A DNA stretch of 64,000 nt, from NCBI GenBank assembly GCA_963820415.1, contig CAWFZT010000005.1, positions 1-64,000 on the forward strand. The letters are read 5' to 3'. Source of the stretch: CAWFZT01 sp963820415 (lineage in GTDB: Bacteria > Chloroflexota > Anaerolineae > Anaerolineales > Anaerolineaceae). The position numbers were made by a program, and so were the translations under genes. This document shows positions 1 through 9,308 of the stretch, one piece after another; positions within the stretch are counted from its first letter, which is position 1, and every line of letters begins with the position of its first letter. The notes beneath the pieces are model-generated. The model did no database searches. It had not been told where the DNA came from and worked only from the letters and a program-made list of their open reading frames with translations.

Positions 1-216
1 GGTCCCCCGACTACGCTCGGGACAGGCCAGGCGGATGCGTCAGATGTCAAATCGTAAATTGGCGTGAGCTGCTTGTTTACGCCAAAATCAATCACAATAA
101 GAGGAGATAAGAATGGATTGCTAAGAAAAGTGCATGATTTAGGTTTGCCATTGGTCTCGGTCAATCGGGTCCAATTCAATGAAACTCATCCATATCGATC
201 AAAAAAGGAGAAAAAA

Positions 217-618
217 ATGAACATAAACAAATCGACTACCGGAATAGATCCAAAAGTAAAATTTTCGTTGTTATGGATATTTGTAATACTCAATATGGCT
301 TATGCGGATATTCTTTCTTTAATGGATCCCACATCCGTGATCCGCGGAATAATGGCGGGAGCTCCAATGCCTGCGGGAGGTTTGATGGCGGGCGCAATAG
401 TAATGGAAACTTCATTTGCCATGGTTATCCTGTCCTGGCTATTGAACTACAAAGTAAGTCGCTGGGTAAGCATCATCATTGGTGTATTCATGATTGTACA
501 AATCGTTATAGGCGGACATGGTTTGTACTATGTGTTTTTTACAATAGTGGAAGTTGCGTGCATTTTGTTGATAATCTGGTTGGCCTGGAAGTGGAAACCA
601 GTAGTTGAACCTATTTGA
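217..618 (+). CDS. DUF6326-like small membrane protein
   Basis: A 133-residue protein with about four hydrophobic segments (roughly residues 15-32, 45-70, 75-95 and 100-125) and short polar ends, so an integral membrane protein. It resembles the DUF6326 family, whose function is unknown. The reading frame is open back to 64, but the ATG at 217 follows a purine-rich ribosome binding site (AAAAAAGGAG at 201-210), so this start is preferred. It opens a run of small membrane-protein genes on the same strand (DUF4386-like genes at 643 and 1914). The region is visibly more AT-rich than the rest of the window. Function unknown; family assignment from memory of sequence pattern only. Confidence 0.7.
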   Translation: MNINKSTTGIDPKVKFSLLWIFVILNMAYADILSLMDPTSVIRGIMAGAPMPAGGLMAGAIVMETSFAMVILSWLLNYKVSRWVSIIIGVFMIVQIVIGGHGLYYVFFTIVEVACILLIIWLAWKWKPVVEPI

Positions 619-642
619 GCACAGTAAAAAAGGAGATACAAA

Positions 643-1359
643 ATGAATTCAACTCGAAAGATTGCAGTGATTACAGGCGTGATTTTCATCCTTGCGACCG
701 TCGCAAGTTTCGTGGCTTTGGCGCTCACACCTGTTCTGACTGGTACGGACTACCTCACTCGGTTCTCCGCACATGCGAATCAGGCGGCCGCAGGAGCGCT
801 CGTTTATCTCGTCATGGCTTTTGCAAGTGGCGGCATAGCCATCGCGATGTATCCGGTCATGAAGGGGTCGAATGCAGGTCTAGCCCTTGGATCTGTGGTC
901 TTCAGGGCTCTGGAGGCGGTCTTTTACATGGTCGGCGTCGTGAGCCTGCTGTCCTTGCTGACACTCGGCCAGCAGTTCACAACCGCGGGGGCTGCCGACC
1001 GTACGACGCTTCAGGCGATCGGCAATTTGTTGTTGAGCGTACGCGACCACGCCGCGCTGGTGGCGGTGTTCGCCTTCTGCACGGGTGCATTTATGTACTA
1101 CTACCTGTTCTTCCAATCACGGCTCATTCCCCGATGGCTGTCGGGCTTCGGTATCGTCGCGATCATCCTGATGATGGCGGCTTGCGTGTTGGCCTTGTTC
1201 AGCGGTAACCGTATTACCAGCTATATTCCCCTGGCGGCTCCTATCGCCGTGCAGGAAATGGTTCTGGCGGTTTGGCTGATCGTTAAAGGATTCAATCCGT
1301 CTGTAAGTGCTTCCAAGTCTGGGAAAACGGAAACGAACGAGCTATTGAGCGCGGCATAG
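643..1359 (+). CDS. DUF4386 family membrane protein
   Basis: A 238-residue multi-pass membrane protein with six or so hydrophobic segments. It begins with the MNSTRKIA-type N-terminus and ends with the WLIVKGFNP motif typical of DUF4386 proteins, a family of unknown function. The start is supported by AAAGGAGATA just upstream (about 628-637). It lies 24 bp after the DUF6326-like gene, probably in one transcript. A perfect 14-bp hairpin follows the stop codon (1372-1406). The tail resembles the tail of the decayed gene ending at 3095, as if the 3' ends of these genes have been exchanged. Confidence 0.8.
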   Translation: MNSTRKIAVITGVIFILATVASFVALALTPVLTGTDYLTRFSAHANQAAAGALVYLVMAFASGGIAIAMYPVMKGSNAGLALGSVVFRALEAVFYMVGVVSLLSLLTLGQQFTTAGAADRTTLQAIGNLLLSVRDHAALVAVFAFCTGAFMYYYLFFQSRLIPRWLSGFGIVAIILMMAACVLALFSGNRITSYIPLAAPIAVQEMVLAVWLIVKGFNPSVSASKSGKTETNELLSAA

Positions 1360-1371
1360 ATTTGCACTATA

Positions 1372-1406
1372 GGGGAGAGGGAGGGCTGAAGACCCTCCCT
1401 CTCCCC
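1372..1406 (+). repeat. Perfect 14-bp intercistronic hairpin
   Basis: Arms at 1372-1385 (GGGGAGAGGGAGGG) and 1393-1406 are exact reverse complements around a 7-nt loop. No T-run follows, so it is not a typical intrinsic terminator. It sits between two membrane-protein genes and could act as an mRNA stability element or as part of a repeat. Confidence 0.6.
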
Positions 1407-1479
1407 GCTCCGCACCATGTAAATGCTCGTGGAACAGACCTTAAAAAGCGGACACAACACATCACACGGAGAAAGCAAA

Positions 1480-1917
1480 ATGTTAAAAAGAGGTTCGATA
1501 GTTCTGTCAATATGGTGCGGCATCAACTTTATACTCGCCTTTATCATATTGTGCTATGTCATCGTTCTCAAAGAGGACTCCCCAATTTTGCAAGTGGCTT
1601 CTTTTTCAGAAGCTGAAATTGCCAGCCTTAGTGCTAAGACCATTGCAGCGCTCAATTGTTTTACGATCCTGTACAACTCTTGCTCGCTGGTTATCTCGGT
1701 GCTGACGTGGCCGCTCATCCGCAAAAACCTAATCGCCGGTCAAAAATCGGCTTTCTGGATGTTAGTGTTTGTGATCGGCTTTATAGAAGTGATGGCATTT
1801 TTCGCTTCCTCATATATTGGGCATGGTCGCTGGCAGGTGAATGTTGTTCAGAGCGTTTTATACCTTGTGGGCATTAGCCTGTCGGGCTATTCTCTATTCA
1901 AGGGAGATAAAAAATGA
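1480..1917 (+). CDS. Small multi-pass membrane protein, unknown
   Basis: A 145-residue protein with four hydrophobic stretches (about residues 8-28, 50-75, 85-108 and 115-135). I do not recognise a named family; it resembles the small hydrophobic proteins that accompany DUF4386 genes. The ATG at 1480 has a good ribosome binding site (GGAGAAAGC, about 1469-1477), whereas the longer open frame from 1423 has none. Its stop codon overlaps the start of the next gene (ATGA at 1914-1917), indicating translational coupling. Confidence 0.6.
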   Translation: MLKRGSIVLSIWCGINFILAFIILCYVIVLKEDSPILQVASFSEAEIASLSAKTIAALNCFTILYNSCSLVISVLTWPLIRKNLIAGQKSAFWMLVFVIGFIEVMAFFASSYIGHGRWQVNVVQSVLYLVGISLSGYSLFKGDKK

Positions 1918-2738
1918 ATTCAATCAATAAGACCGCAAGAATCGCAGGTTTTCTCTATTTCATGTATATCGTAACTTCGGTCATAGCAAATATGTTTGGT
2001 CGATTTGTATTCGTGGATGCCCCAGTAACGGTCAATCACATAACGGCTCATGAATTGCTATTTCTCATCGGTTTTGTAATCAGTCTATTCTCATATGTGC
2101 TCTTTCTTTTGGCGGCCTGGGCTTTGTATGTGTTATTGGAACCGGTGGACAAAAACATGGCTTTACTGTTCCTGTTATTGAACCTGGGCGGGTTTGCTAT
2201 ATTGGTTCTTAGTCATCTTAATCTATTTTCCAGCCTGCTGCTTTTGAGCGGAGCTGATTATTTGAAAGTATTCCAGCCAGATCAGCTGCAAGCGCAAGCA
2301 ATTTTGTTTGTCAATTTGTACAAGAATGGGTCTACTATCGCCCAGATACCCTATGGCATCTGGCTCTTTCCTCTCGGTTATCTGGTTTTCAAGTCGAACT
2401 TTCTTCCAAAAATCCTGGGCCTATTGTTGATCGCTGATGGTTTTGGCCTTCTGATCTATGTTTGTCAGCGGTTCATTTGGCCGAGCTACGAAAAAATATC
2501 GTACCCATGTTTGGTGGTTAGTTTTATTGCGGAAATTTCTCTTAGTTTGTGGCTTTTAATTAAAGGTGTTGAGGACCAGAATAAAATGACTACTGTAAGT
2601 AATAAGGAAGGAGACAAAAAGATGATCCAATTAAAAGAAATTTGGAGAAAGGTGTTAGTACTGGCTATCGTGGGAGGATTAGGATTTTGGGTAGCTAACT
2701 TTGCAATTTCCCTGAACTCCCATCGCTGCGGAGTATAG
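1914..2738 (+). CDS. DUF4386 family membrane protein with fused remnant tail
   Basis: A 274-residue open frame. Residues 1 to about 225 form a complete DUF4386-type membrane protein ending in the usual WLLIKGV motif. The last 38 or so residues (from the internal ATG at about 2622) are the beginning of the next, frameshifted gene, which happens to be read in phase. The DUF4386 part is therefore likely to have lost its own stop codon, or the tail is an artefact of an assembly indel. It overlaps the upstream gene by 4 bp (ATGA). An internal GGAGACAAAAAG site before the ATG at 2622 marks the original start of the downstream gene. Confidence 0.7.
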   Translation: MNSINKTARIAGFLYFMYIVTSVIANMFGRFVFVDAPVTVNHITAHELLFLIGFVISLFSYVLFLLAAWALYVLLEPVDKNMALLFLLLNLGGFAILVLSHLNLFSSLLLLSGADYLKVFQPDQLQAQAILFVNLYKNGSTIAQIPYGIWLFPLGYLVFKSNFLPKILGLLLIADGFGLLIYVCQRFIWPSYEKISYPCLVVSFIAEISLSLWLLIKGVEDQNKMTTVSNKEGDKKMIQLKEIWRKVLVLAIVGGLGFWVANFAISLNSHRCGV

Positions 2739-3095
2739 AGCTGCTCTTTCAATTTCTTATTTTCCAATGCTGCTTGAGTTTTTGCTTGGTGGCCTGATTA
2801 TCGGATTCTGCGTCAGCTATTTCCTGCTTCGTTTCTTTGATAAATTCCAACAAAGAATCCAATATTAAAATCCGTAATACTAAGCTTTATCGTCCTGATC
2901 ATTGTCACAATCCTTATCGGAGGTCCCTCAAGTTTTCTCGCGACAAGTGATGTCTTGCGTTACTTCCTCATCGGCACAATATTTAACGTACTAAGGATTC
3001 TCGCTCTTGGAATAGGTATTGGCTATCTATACAGACGGCTGTACAAAGGATTCGATCCATCCGCAAATGCTTCTAAGTCTGCTCAAGCGGAATAG
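2622..3095 (+). pseudogene. Frameshifted paralogue of the 3106-3561 membrane protein
   Basis: This stretch is a close nucleotide copy of the intact gene at 3106-3561; for example both contain TCCCATCGCTGCGGAGTATA. Compared with the intact copy it has one extra base near 2715 and one missing base near 2850, which cancel. Read with the two corrections it gives a full-length membrane protein ending at the TAG at 3093-3095. The C-terminus (KGFDPSANASKS) instead resembles the tail of the DUF4386 protein ending at 1359. It is either a decaying tandem duplicate or a working gene hidden by two assembly indels. Confidence 0.7.
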
Positions 3096-3105
3096 GTAGA
3101 CAATC

Positions 3106-3561
3106 ATGGAAACCCAAGCCACAGGTCGAAGCAAGCGACAGACGTCACACGAGTTCTACAAGAAACTGTATAAGTTGACTGGAGCGGGAGGCGCAGCCTT
3201 CTGGATAACTGACTTCGTAATTTCAGTGTCTCCCATCGCTGCGGAGTATAGAGCTGCTTTCTCGATTTCATATCTTCCAATGGCTCTTGTTGAAGCTTTG
3301 GTTGGCGGTCTGATTATCGGATGCTGCGTCAGTTATTTCCTGCTTTGTTTCTTTGATAAGATTCCAACAAAAAATCCCATCTTAAAGGCATTGATCCTTA
3401 GCTTTGTTGCCATGGTCATTATCGAAGTCCTTTCAACTCTTGTTAATCCAAACAATGCCTCTGTCTACCTTTTGATTGACACAGGAATGAACGTGCCAAG
3501 GTTTCTCGCTCTTGGAATAGTTGTTGGCCATCTGTACGATAAGCTCAATGGAGGCGCGTGA
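3106..3561 (+). CDS. Small membrane protein, intact member of a tandem pair
   Basis: A 151-residue protein with three or four hydrophobic segments (about residues 28-50, 58-85, 98-118 and 128-145) and a polar N-terminus. No family recognised. It is a tandem duplicate of the frameshifted copy at 2622-3095, with very similar DNA through the central two thirds. Its stop codon overlaps a GTG of the next gene, so translation is probably coupled with the oxidoreductase downstream. The role is unknown; the context suggests a small accessory membrane protein. Confidence 0.65.
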   Translation: METQATGRSKRQTSHEFYKKLYKLTGAGGAAFWITDFVISVSPIAAEYRAAFSISYLPMALVEALVGGLIIGCCVSYFLLCFFDKIPTKNPILKALILSFVAMVIIEVLSTLVNPNNASVYLLIDTGMNVPRFLALGIVVGHLYDKLNGGA

Positions 3562-3563
3562 TA

Positions 3564-4541
3564 ATGAAAGCGATTGTCTGTCCAAAATACGGTTCACCGG
3601 ATGTTCTTCAACTCCAAGAGGTTGCAAAACCCGCTCCGAAAGATGATGAAGTACTGATCAGAATTCATGCAGCCTCCATTAATTCCCGCGATTGGCGCAT
3701 TATGAGAGCAAACCCGTTCTTTATCCGCCTGGTGCCGGGAGGTTTTCTGCAACCCAAAAACAAGATATTGGGGGCTGATGTAGCCGGGCGGGTTGAGGCG
3801 ATTGGCAGTAACGTCAAGCAGTTTAGGCCAGGCGATGAAGTTTTCGGGTACTTACCTAGTGCAACCGGTCGTGGCACTTTCGCCGAGTATGTATGCGCCA
3901 ATGAAAAAGCAATAACACTGAAACCTGCCAACCTAACGTTCGAACAGGCTGCAGCTGTACCTGAAGCGGCGATGACCGCCTTGCAGGGTTTGCGCGACAA
4001 GGGAAACCTTCATCCAGGGCAAAAGGTTTTGATTAATGGCGCCTCTGGTGGTGTGGGAACTTTTGCCGTGCAGATCGCCAAAGCGTTTGGGGCTGAAGTC
4101 ACCGCGGTGTGCAGTACGAGGAACCTGGAAATGGTGCGCTCCCTTGGGGCAGATCATGTCATCGATTACAAGGTAGAAGATTTCACCCAGAACGGGCAGC
4201 AGTACGACCTGATCCTGGCCGTGAACGGATATCATCCGATTTCAGATTATCTGCATGCATTAAAACCTGAAGGAACCTATGTCGTTGCTGGTGGCTCGAT
4301 GTTGCAGCTCATCCAGGCGGCGAGTAATGGGAAAAGAATTTCCAGGACGGGGAGCCAGAAAATAGTTGTCGTTTCGCTGGTGCAAAATCAAAAGGATTTG
4401 ATCTTTATGAAGGAACTCCTTGAATCCGGAAAAGTCATACCGATTATCGATGGATGTTACCCGTTAAGTAAAACTTCTGAAGCTTTCTGGTATTTTGAGA
4501 AAGTACATCCCAAGGGAAAAGTCGTCATAAGTGTGGTCTGA
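3564..4541 (+). CDS. NAD(P)-dependent alcohol dehydrogenase / quinone oxidoreductase (zinc-independent MDR)
   Basis: A 325-residue medium-chain dehydrogenase/reductase of the quinone-oxidoreductase type. The N-terminal GroES-like domain (about 1-120) carries ADVAGRVEAIG and the GDEVFGY motif. The Rossmann domain (about 125-270) has the nucleotide-binding loop NGASGGVGTFAVQIAK. The catalytic-zinc ligands of true alcohol dehydrogenases are absent, so an NAD(P)H-dependent reductase of enones or quinones is expected. The ATG at 3564 is preferred over the GTG at 3558 because GGAGGCG (3550-3556) is correctly spaced only for the ATG. It is the last gene of the membrane-protein run; the link to its neighbours is unclear. 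Confidence 0.88.
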   Translation: MKAIVCPKYGSPDVLQLQEVAKPAPKDDEVLIRIHAASINSRDWRIMRANPFFIRLVPGGFLQPKNKILGADVAGRVEAIGSNVKQFRPGDEVFGYLPSATGRGTFAEYVCANEKAITLKPANLTFEQAAAVPEAAMTALQGLRDKGNLHPGQKVLINGASGGVGTFAVQIAKAFGAEVTAVCSTRNLEMVRSLGADHVIDYKVEDFTQNGQQYDLILAVNGYHPISDYLHALKPEGTYVVAGGSMLQLIQAASNGKRISRTGSQKIVVVSLVQNQKDLIFMKELLESGKVIPIIDGCYPLSKTSEAFWYFEKVHPKGKVVISVV

Positions 4542-4774
4542 TCATCTATGTAATTCAACCGATAATTGAGCATATATTCCTAGAAGATAGTTATGCGTTG
4601 GCTTAACCTCTCTGATGTTTCGAATTTCAGGAAACCGTCGATGGATTTTGAAATTGATAACAAAGTATCCCTGTCGGTTAAGCCCGTCTACCTGCGGTTC
4701 ACACCAAAGGTGCCCAGACGTGTTAGAAATTCCTCCATTTTTTAGAAAATGTCTTCGGCTGTGCACCAGGATAA

Positions 4775-4803
4775 CGAAAAACCAGAGCCTGACGGACTCC
4801 GGT
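4775..4803 (-). terminator. Intrinsic terminator of tRNA-fMet
   Basis: On the minus strand a 9-bp stem (4795-4803 with 4781-4789, including G-U pairs) with a 5-nt loop is followed by a run of T. It lies 11 bp downstream of the tRNA 3' end. Confidence 0.6.
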
Positions 4804-4813
4804 TTACTCTCAG

Positions 4814-4885
<72 letters not shown>

Positions 4886-4950
4886 TCACTTTACTTACTA
4901 GGAGATTTTACCACAACCCACCCGGCCCGTCAAGCTGATTTTCTTTAACA

Positions 4951-5836
4951 TTACTTTCCCAGGCTCAGGACTTCCAGAGGGTCGATCACCTGGAACAGCC
5001 CGCTCACACTCCAGGCGCAGTAGCCGGCCATTTCTTCGAGCGTGGCGCTGTTATCGTAATGGGCCATGCTAGTAAAGCGACCTCCGGCTGGCCCCACCCT
5101 GATTTCCAGGTGCAGGTGCGGGTTGAGGGCGTTGCCGCTTTTGCCAACCTTGCCAATGACCTGGCCGCAGGTCACTTTCTCTCCAGGCTTTACCCCTGGC
5201 GCGTCCTGCAGATGGGCATACAACACGTACAACGAGCGTCTTGTGGTATCCCAGGCAGGTTTCAGCACATCCTTCCGGGCAGGTCAGGGCTGACTTTGGC
5301 GGGGGAGCGGTAAGAGGCGCGGGCAGGTGCAGTCGTTCCACCCAGGCCGGGGGAAGCTGTCCCAGCCGCGTTTCTACCAGAAGGGCGCTGCCAAAGGGGA
5401 AGCGGTTGGTCTGCGCCATGGCAACCTGGCCAGGCAAGACAGCCTGGATGGGCATGCCCGCACGGGCGATCTGGCTGCCGGGGATCAGGTCAGAGATATC
5501 GACTCCGGCATGTGGATCGTCTGAACCAGACGGGGGCGGGTGGTAGGGGTTGGTGACTGCCCCGGCAATCTTGTCGAGCGGGATGCCCTGTAAAGGCGAA
5601 CAGACCTGGAATTCCTGCGTGGGGCTGGGGGATGGCAGCGGGTCAGGTGTTGCGGATAGCGCCGGATGGGGGAGGATGGGTGTTATTGTGGGCAGCATGG
5701 CTGCGCCGCCAGGCGCGGGAAGAACCGCAGGCGCCGCAGGCGTCCCCGCGCCTGTACAGGCTGATAGGAGCAAGAGGATGAGAAATGAGATGGTGAGAAT
5801 TAGCTGCCGGATTCCCACCCACCGGCGTCTATTCAT
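4951..5836 (-). pseudogene. M23 family metallopeptidase lipoprotein (frameshifted)
   Basis: Two overlapping frames together make one M23 (LytM/NlpD-type) peptidoglycan endopeptidase of about 294 residues. The first part (from 5836) has a signal peptide with lipobox LLSAC, a Pro-rich linker and the first zinc motif, HAGVD. The second part (ending at 4951) supplies LYVLYAHL and the HLHLE zinc motif. The switch between frames falls near 5215-5250 and needs one base removed. With the shift repaired, all metal ligands are present. The gene starts within the last codons of the upstream URO-D gene (8-bp overlap), so the two are probably co-transcribed. Either a recent inactivation or an assembly indel. 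Confidence 0.8.
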
Positions 5837-6827
5837 TCCAGCTCTGAAAAACCTGGGCGACGTTTTCAGGCCGGGCGCCGGCGCCGAATTCGCATTGGGC
5901 GATCACCCCGCCGTTTTGGTAAAGCGCCTTGCGCACACGTTGCACGGCTGCTGCCACCTCGGCCGGGCTGGCGAATGCCAGCAGGCGCTGGCGATCGATC
6001 TCGCCCCAAAAAGTCAGCTTACCGGCGTAGCGCTGGCCCAGCTCCTCGATATCCATGCAAAAAAGTTGAGAATTAAGGGCGTCTACGCCGATCTCGATCA
6101 GATCGGGGAGGATGTCGGCGATATACCCGTCCGAGTGCATGAAAGCGTATTTGCCATGCTGGTGGGCCAGGTCGACAAAATCTTTGTAGATCGGCTTAAA
6201 TATTTGACGCCAGAGTTGGGGAGAGATCAGCAGGGCGCGTTGGCCGCCCCAATCGTCGTTCCAGGTGATGGCGTCGACTTCTGTTTCGACCCATAGCTCA
6301 AATACCCTCAGGTAGAACTGGTGCACTTTATTCAACAGGGCTGTCACACCCTCGCGGTTGTCCATCAGGTCGAGGTAGATATTTTCGGGCGTGCGGATGA
6401 ACTGGATGCGTTCAAATGGGTTGGGGCACACACCCGCCAGCACAAATAGGTCGGTGGAGCGGCAGAAAGCATTTACCTGCTCGACGTCTACCGAAAGCAG
6501 CTCATCCGGCGGGCGTAACTGGTCTAGTTCGGCATAATCCTTGAGCAGGGCTTCTTTCACTTCGCCGATCACCCCGGGCTGGATATTTCTGAACCGGCAG
6601 CCCCATTCATCGACGTAATAACCGGCCTGGTATTGGTCGCCGCTGGTTTTCAGCGGCTTTACCAGGCAGGCTGGAGCGCCTAGCAGGTCATCTGGGTACT
6701 GGCGCTGAATAGCCGCCAGCTCGTGAGGGTAATGATTCACCGCCCAGGGCAGGGTCCAGAGCTGGCGCGGAATGCGCGGTGGAGAAGCAAACTGGAGCGT
6801 GTCTTTGACGAGATTGCGTGGATTCAT
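5829..6827 (-). CDS. Uroporphyrinogen decarboxylase (URO-D) family protein
   Basis: A 332-residue TIM-barrel protein of the URO-D superfamily, which contains haem-pathway decarboxylases and corrinoid methyltransferases. Visible family landmarks are a WNDDWGGQ segment near residue 195, the FMHSDGYI segment near residue 235 and the LTFWGEID strand near residue 275. It is shorter than the methanol-type MtaA proteins and stands apart from any haem gene. It faces a GH78 glycosidase across a 51-bp divergent spacer. Such stand-alone URO-D proteins often sit in sugar-catabolic loci; the substrate is unknown. TATTAT lies 7 nt before the ATG with no clear Shine-Dalgarno, so the transcript may be leaderless. 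Confidence 0.8.
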   Translation of the reverse strand: MNPRNLVKDTLQFASPPRIPRQLWTLPWAVNHYPHELAAIQRQYPDDLLGAPACLVKPLKTSGDQYQAGYYVDEWGCRFRNIQPGVIGEVKEALLKDYAELDQLRPPDELLSVDVEQVNAFCRSTDLFVLAGVCPNPFERIQFIRTPENIYLDLMDNREGVTALLNKVHQFYLRVFELWVETEVDAITWNDDWGGQRALLISPQLWRQIFKPIYKDFVDLAHQHGKYAFMHSDGYIADILPDLIEIGVDALNSQLFCMDIEELGQRYAGKLTFWGEIDRQRLLAFASPAEVAAAVQRVRKALYQNGGVIAQCEFGAGARPENVAQVFQSWNE

Positions 6828-6878
6828 AGATATAATAATAGCATAGTTGGAAAAGTAAAATCATTTTGAGGGAAGCAT

Positions 6879-9227
6879 ATGCGCACCATCATCGAACGAG
6901 ATCCTTATCTGCCTGAAAAACCCGCCGAACCCTGGACGAAGCTGGGCCAGTGGCCTTGCGCCTGGATTGCCTGCCCGGGCGCCGGGGAACCGCCCTTCGT
7001 AACTGCTTACCGGCGCAGGTTCAACCTTGAACAGGCTGCTCAGATACGCCTGCACGCCAGCGCCGACGAACGATACGAGCTGTACCTGGATGGCGAACTG
7101 GTCGGGCGCGGACCCGAGCGCGGCGATGCTGAAAACTGGTTTTATGAAACGTACGATCTGGCGGTCGGCCGAGGTGAACATGTCCTGGTAGCACGCGTCT
7201 GGTCATTGGGCAAAATGGCGCCGTTTGCCCAGATGAGTGTCCAACCGGGTTTCTTACTTTCCCCACAAGCGGAATACGTTGAACTGCTCGGTACGGGCGT
7301 GGCGGTCTGGGAAGCCAAACGCCTGGAGGGCATCCGGTTCCTTGACCCGGCCCCAGCCTGGGGCACCGGCGCCAATCTACTGGTGGACGGCAGCCTGTTT
7401 TCCTGGGGTTTTGAGCTGGGAAAAGGTGAAAATTGGCAACCTGCCATTACCTTAAAACCGGCCACCAGCCTGCTTTCTGATTACGAATATCAGCCTTTAC
7501 GCTGCATGCGCCCGGCGACGCTGCCGGCTATGTTTGGGCAGGAAGTAAAGGCAGGCAAAATACGCTTTGTTTCCGCGGCGGCGTCATTGGATACTGCTTT
7601 AATCCCGATCATTGCTCACGATCATTTGTCAGAGCAAACTGGCTGGGACAGGTTGATCCACGGCGACCTTAGTGTCACCATCCCGCCCTATACCACTCGG
7701 TGTGTGATTATCGACCTGGAAAATTATTACTGCGCCTACCCTGAAATTATCACTTCAGCGGGAGCGGGCAGTCGGGTTAGGCTGTTGTGGGCAGAGGCTT
7801 TATTCGAGAAACCTGAGGCGCGGGCGCCCAAGGGCAACCGGGACGAGATCGAAAATAAGTATTTTATCGGGGTGGGAGATACATTTCTCCCCGACGGTGG
7901 AACTCAGCGCCATTTCAACACGTTGTGGTGGCAGGCCGGGCGCTACCTTGAATTGATGGTGGAGACTGGCAGGGAGAGCCTGACCATCGTGCGGCTGATC
8001 CTGCGCGAAACCCATTATCCGGTCGAAATGGAAAGCACTTTTTCAGCGACCGGCCAACCTTTGAACAGAATTATTCCCATCATGGTACGCTCGATCCAGA
8101 TGGACGCCCACGAAACTTATATGGACTGTCCATATTATGAACAACTCCAATATGTGGGCGATACGCGCCTGGAAATCTTGGCAACTTACGTGATGTCGCG
8201 GGATGACCGGCTTCCGCGCAAGGCCCTGCAGATGTTCGCGGCTTCCCGGCGGCCGGATGGGCTGACCCAATCGCGTTATCCCAGCCGGGTGCTGCAAATC
8301 ATCCCACCCTTCTCGCTGTGGTGGGTGGGCATGCTGCGCGATTACGCCCTATGGCGCGGCGATCGGGCCTTTGTCGAACAATTGATGCCGGTTGCCAGGG
8401 GGGTGGTCGAGCGCTTCCGTTTATTCATTAACGGGGATGGGCTGCTGCGCGTGCCTTACGGTTGGAATTTCATGGATTGGGTGCCGGGTTGGGATGGCGG
8501 CATCCCGCCGGAGGGCAGCCGGGGCGCCAGCGGGATGATCAACTGGCAGTTCGTGCTGGTGCAGCACATGCTGGCTGAGTTGGAAGACATGTTAGGTAAC
8601 TTCCAGCAGGCCGAAGCGGTGCGGCTGCAGGCTAAATTGCTCGCCGAAAGGGTGAGCTTTTCTTTCTGGGACGAAAGGCGCGGCCTGTTTGCTGAAGACC
8701 TGGCTAAGGCTCATTTCACCGAACATACCCAATGCCTGGCCATCCTCTCCAGTTTGTTGGGCCAGGAGCACCTGAAGCAGGTTACTTCCAGTCTTCTTCA
8801 AGATGTTGGGATGGAAAAGACGACGGTCTATTTTACCCATTACCTGTTCGAAGCTTACCAGAAAACCGGGAATATCGAAGCGTTTTTCAGGCGCATGCAG
8901 ATGTGGTTGGATATGCCTGAAATCGGATTGAAGACCACTTTTGAGATGCCGGAGCCCAGCCGTTCCGACTGCCACGCTTGGGGCGCCCACCCGCTTTACC
9001 ACTATTTTGCTACCATTCTGGGCATCCGTCCGGCCAGCTTGGGTTTCAAAAAGGTCACCATTACCCCTCAGCTTGGCCCGCTCCAGCAGGCCAGCGGGAA
9101 ACTGGTGCATCCGGATGGAGTGATCGATGTCGATTTTCACCAGCAGGATGGATTCTTACACGGCAAGATCAGCCTGCCAGGCGGGGTGAGCGGTACCCTG
9201 CTATATAACGGTCGGAGTTTTCTTTAA
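6879..9227 (+). CDS. GH78-type alpha-L-rhamnosidase-like glycosidase
   Basis: A 782-residue protein with the architecture of bacterial family GH78. The N-terminal beta-sandwich region (about 30-330) contains a YELYLDGELVGRGP segment. It is followed by the (alpha/alpha)6 catalytic domain (about 390-700) with the DCPYYEQLQYVGDTR motif that holds the acidic catalytic site. Near the C-terminus are the CHAWGAHPLYHY motif and a final beta domain. GH78 enzymes release terminal L-rhamnose from plant or microbial polysaccharides. No signal peptide is seen, so it probably acts on imported oligosaccharides. The start is supported by GAGGGAAG (6868-6875). Divergent from the URO-D gene. Confidence 0.85.
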   Translation: MRTIIERDPYLPEKPAEPWTKLGQWPCAWIACPGAGEPPFVTAYRRRFNLEQAAQIRLHASADERYELYLDGELVGRGPERGDAENWFYETYDLAVGRGEHVLVARVWSLGKMAPFAQMSVQPGFLLSPQAEYVELLGTGVAVWEAKRLEGIRFLDPAPAWGTGANLLVDGSLFSWGFELGKGENWQPAITLKPATSLLSDYEYQPLRCMRPATLPAMFGQEVKAGKIRFVSAAASLDTALIPIIAHDHLSEQTGWDRLIHGDLSVTIPPYTTRCVIIDLENYYCAYPEIITSAGAGSRVRLLWAEALFEKPEARAPKGNRDEIENKYFIGVGDTFLPDGGTQRHFNTLWWQAGRYLELMVETGRESLTIVRLILRETHYPVEMESTFSATGQPLNRIIPIMVRSIQMDAHETYMDCPYYEQLQYVGDTRLEILATYVMSRDDRLPRKALQMFAASRRPDGLTQSRYPSRVLQIIPPFSLWWVGMLRDYALWRGDRAFVEQLMPVARGVVERFRLFINGDGLLRVPYGWNFMDWVPGWDGGIPPEGSRGASGMINWQFVLVQHMLAELEDMLGNFQQAEAVRLQAKLLAERVSFSFWDERRGLFAEDLAKAHFTEHTQCLAILSSLLGQEHLKQVTSSLLQDVGMEKTTVYFTHYLFEAYQKTGNIEAFFRRMQMWLDMPEIGLKTTFEMPEPSRSDCHAWGAHPLYHYFATILGIRPASLGFKKVTITPQLGPLQQASGKLVHPDGVIDVDFHQQDGFLHGKISLPGGVSGTLLYNGRSFL

Positions 9228-9263
9228 GTGAAGGCAGCCAGGTTTTTTTAACTCAGATCAGCA

Positions 9264-9269
9264 TATAAT
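9264..9269 (+). promoter_or_regulatory. Candidate -10 box of the amidase gene
   Basis: TATAAT, 39 bp before the ATG. The -35 region is only a T-run, so the promoter call rests on the -10 hexamer. Confidence 0.4.
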
Positions 9270-9308
9270 CCTATCGAATGGCGTTCTGATCAGGCCCGGT
9301 AGGTGGTT

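Noticed and set aside
1..30. CCCCGACTACGCTCGGGACAGG-like sequence at the window edge
   Set aside because: Looks like part of a dispersed hairpin repeat but is cut by the window end, so it cannot be defined.
113..124. Three-codon ORF (MDC) behind a strong GGAGAT ribosome binding site upstream of the first gene
   Set aside because: Too short to judge; more likely the start of a lost gene than a functional leader, and no attenuator structure follows.
5550..6296. A 248-codon plus-strand frame opposite the M23 and URO-D genes
   Set aside because: Shadow frame of GC-rich coding sequence; the opposite strand carries the conserved proteins.
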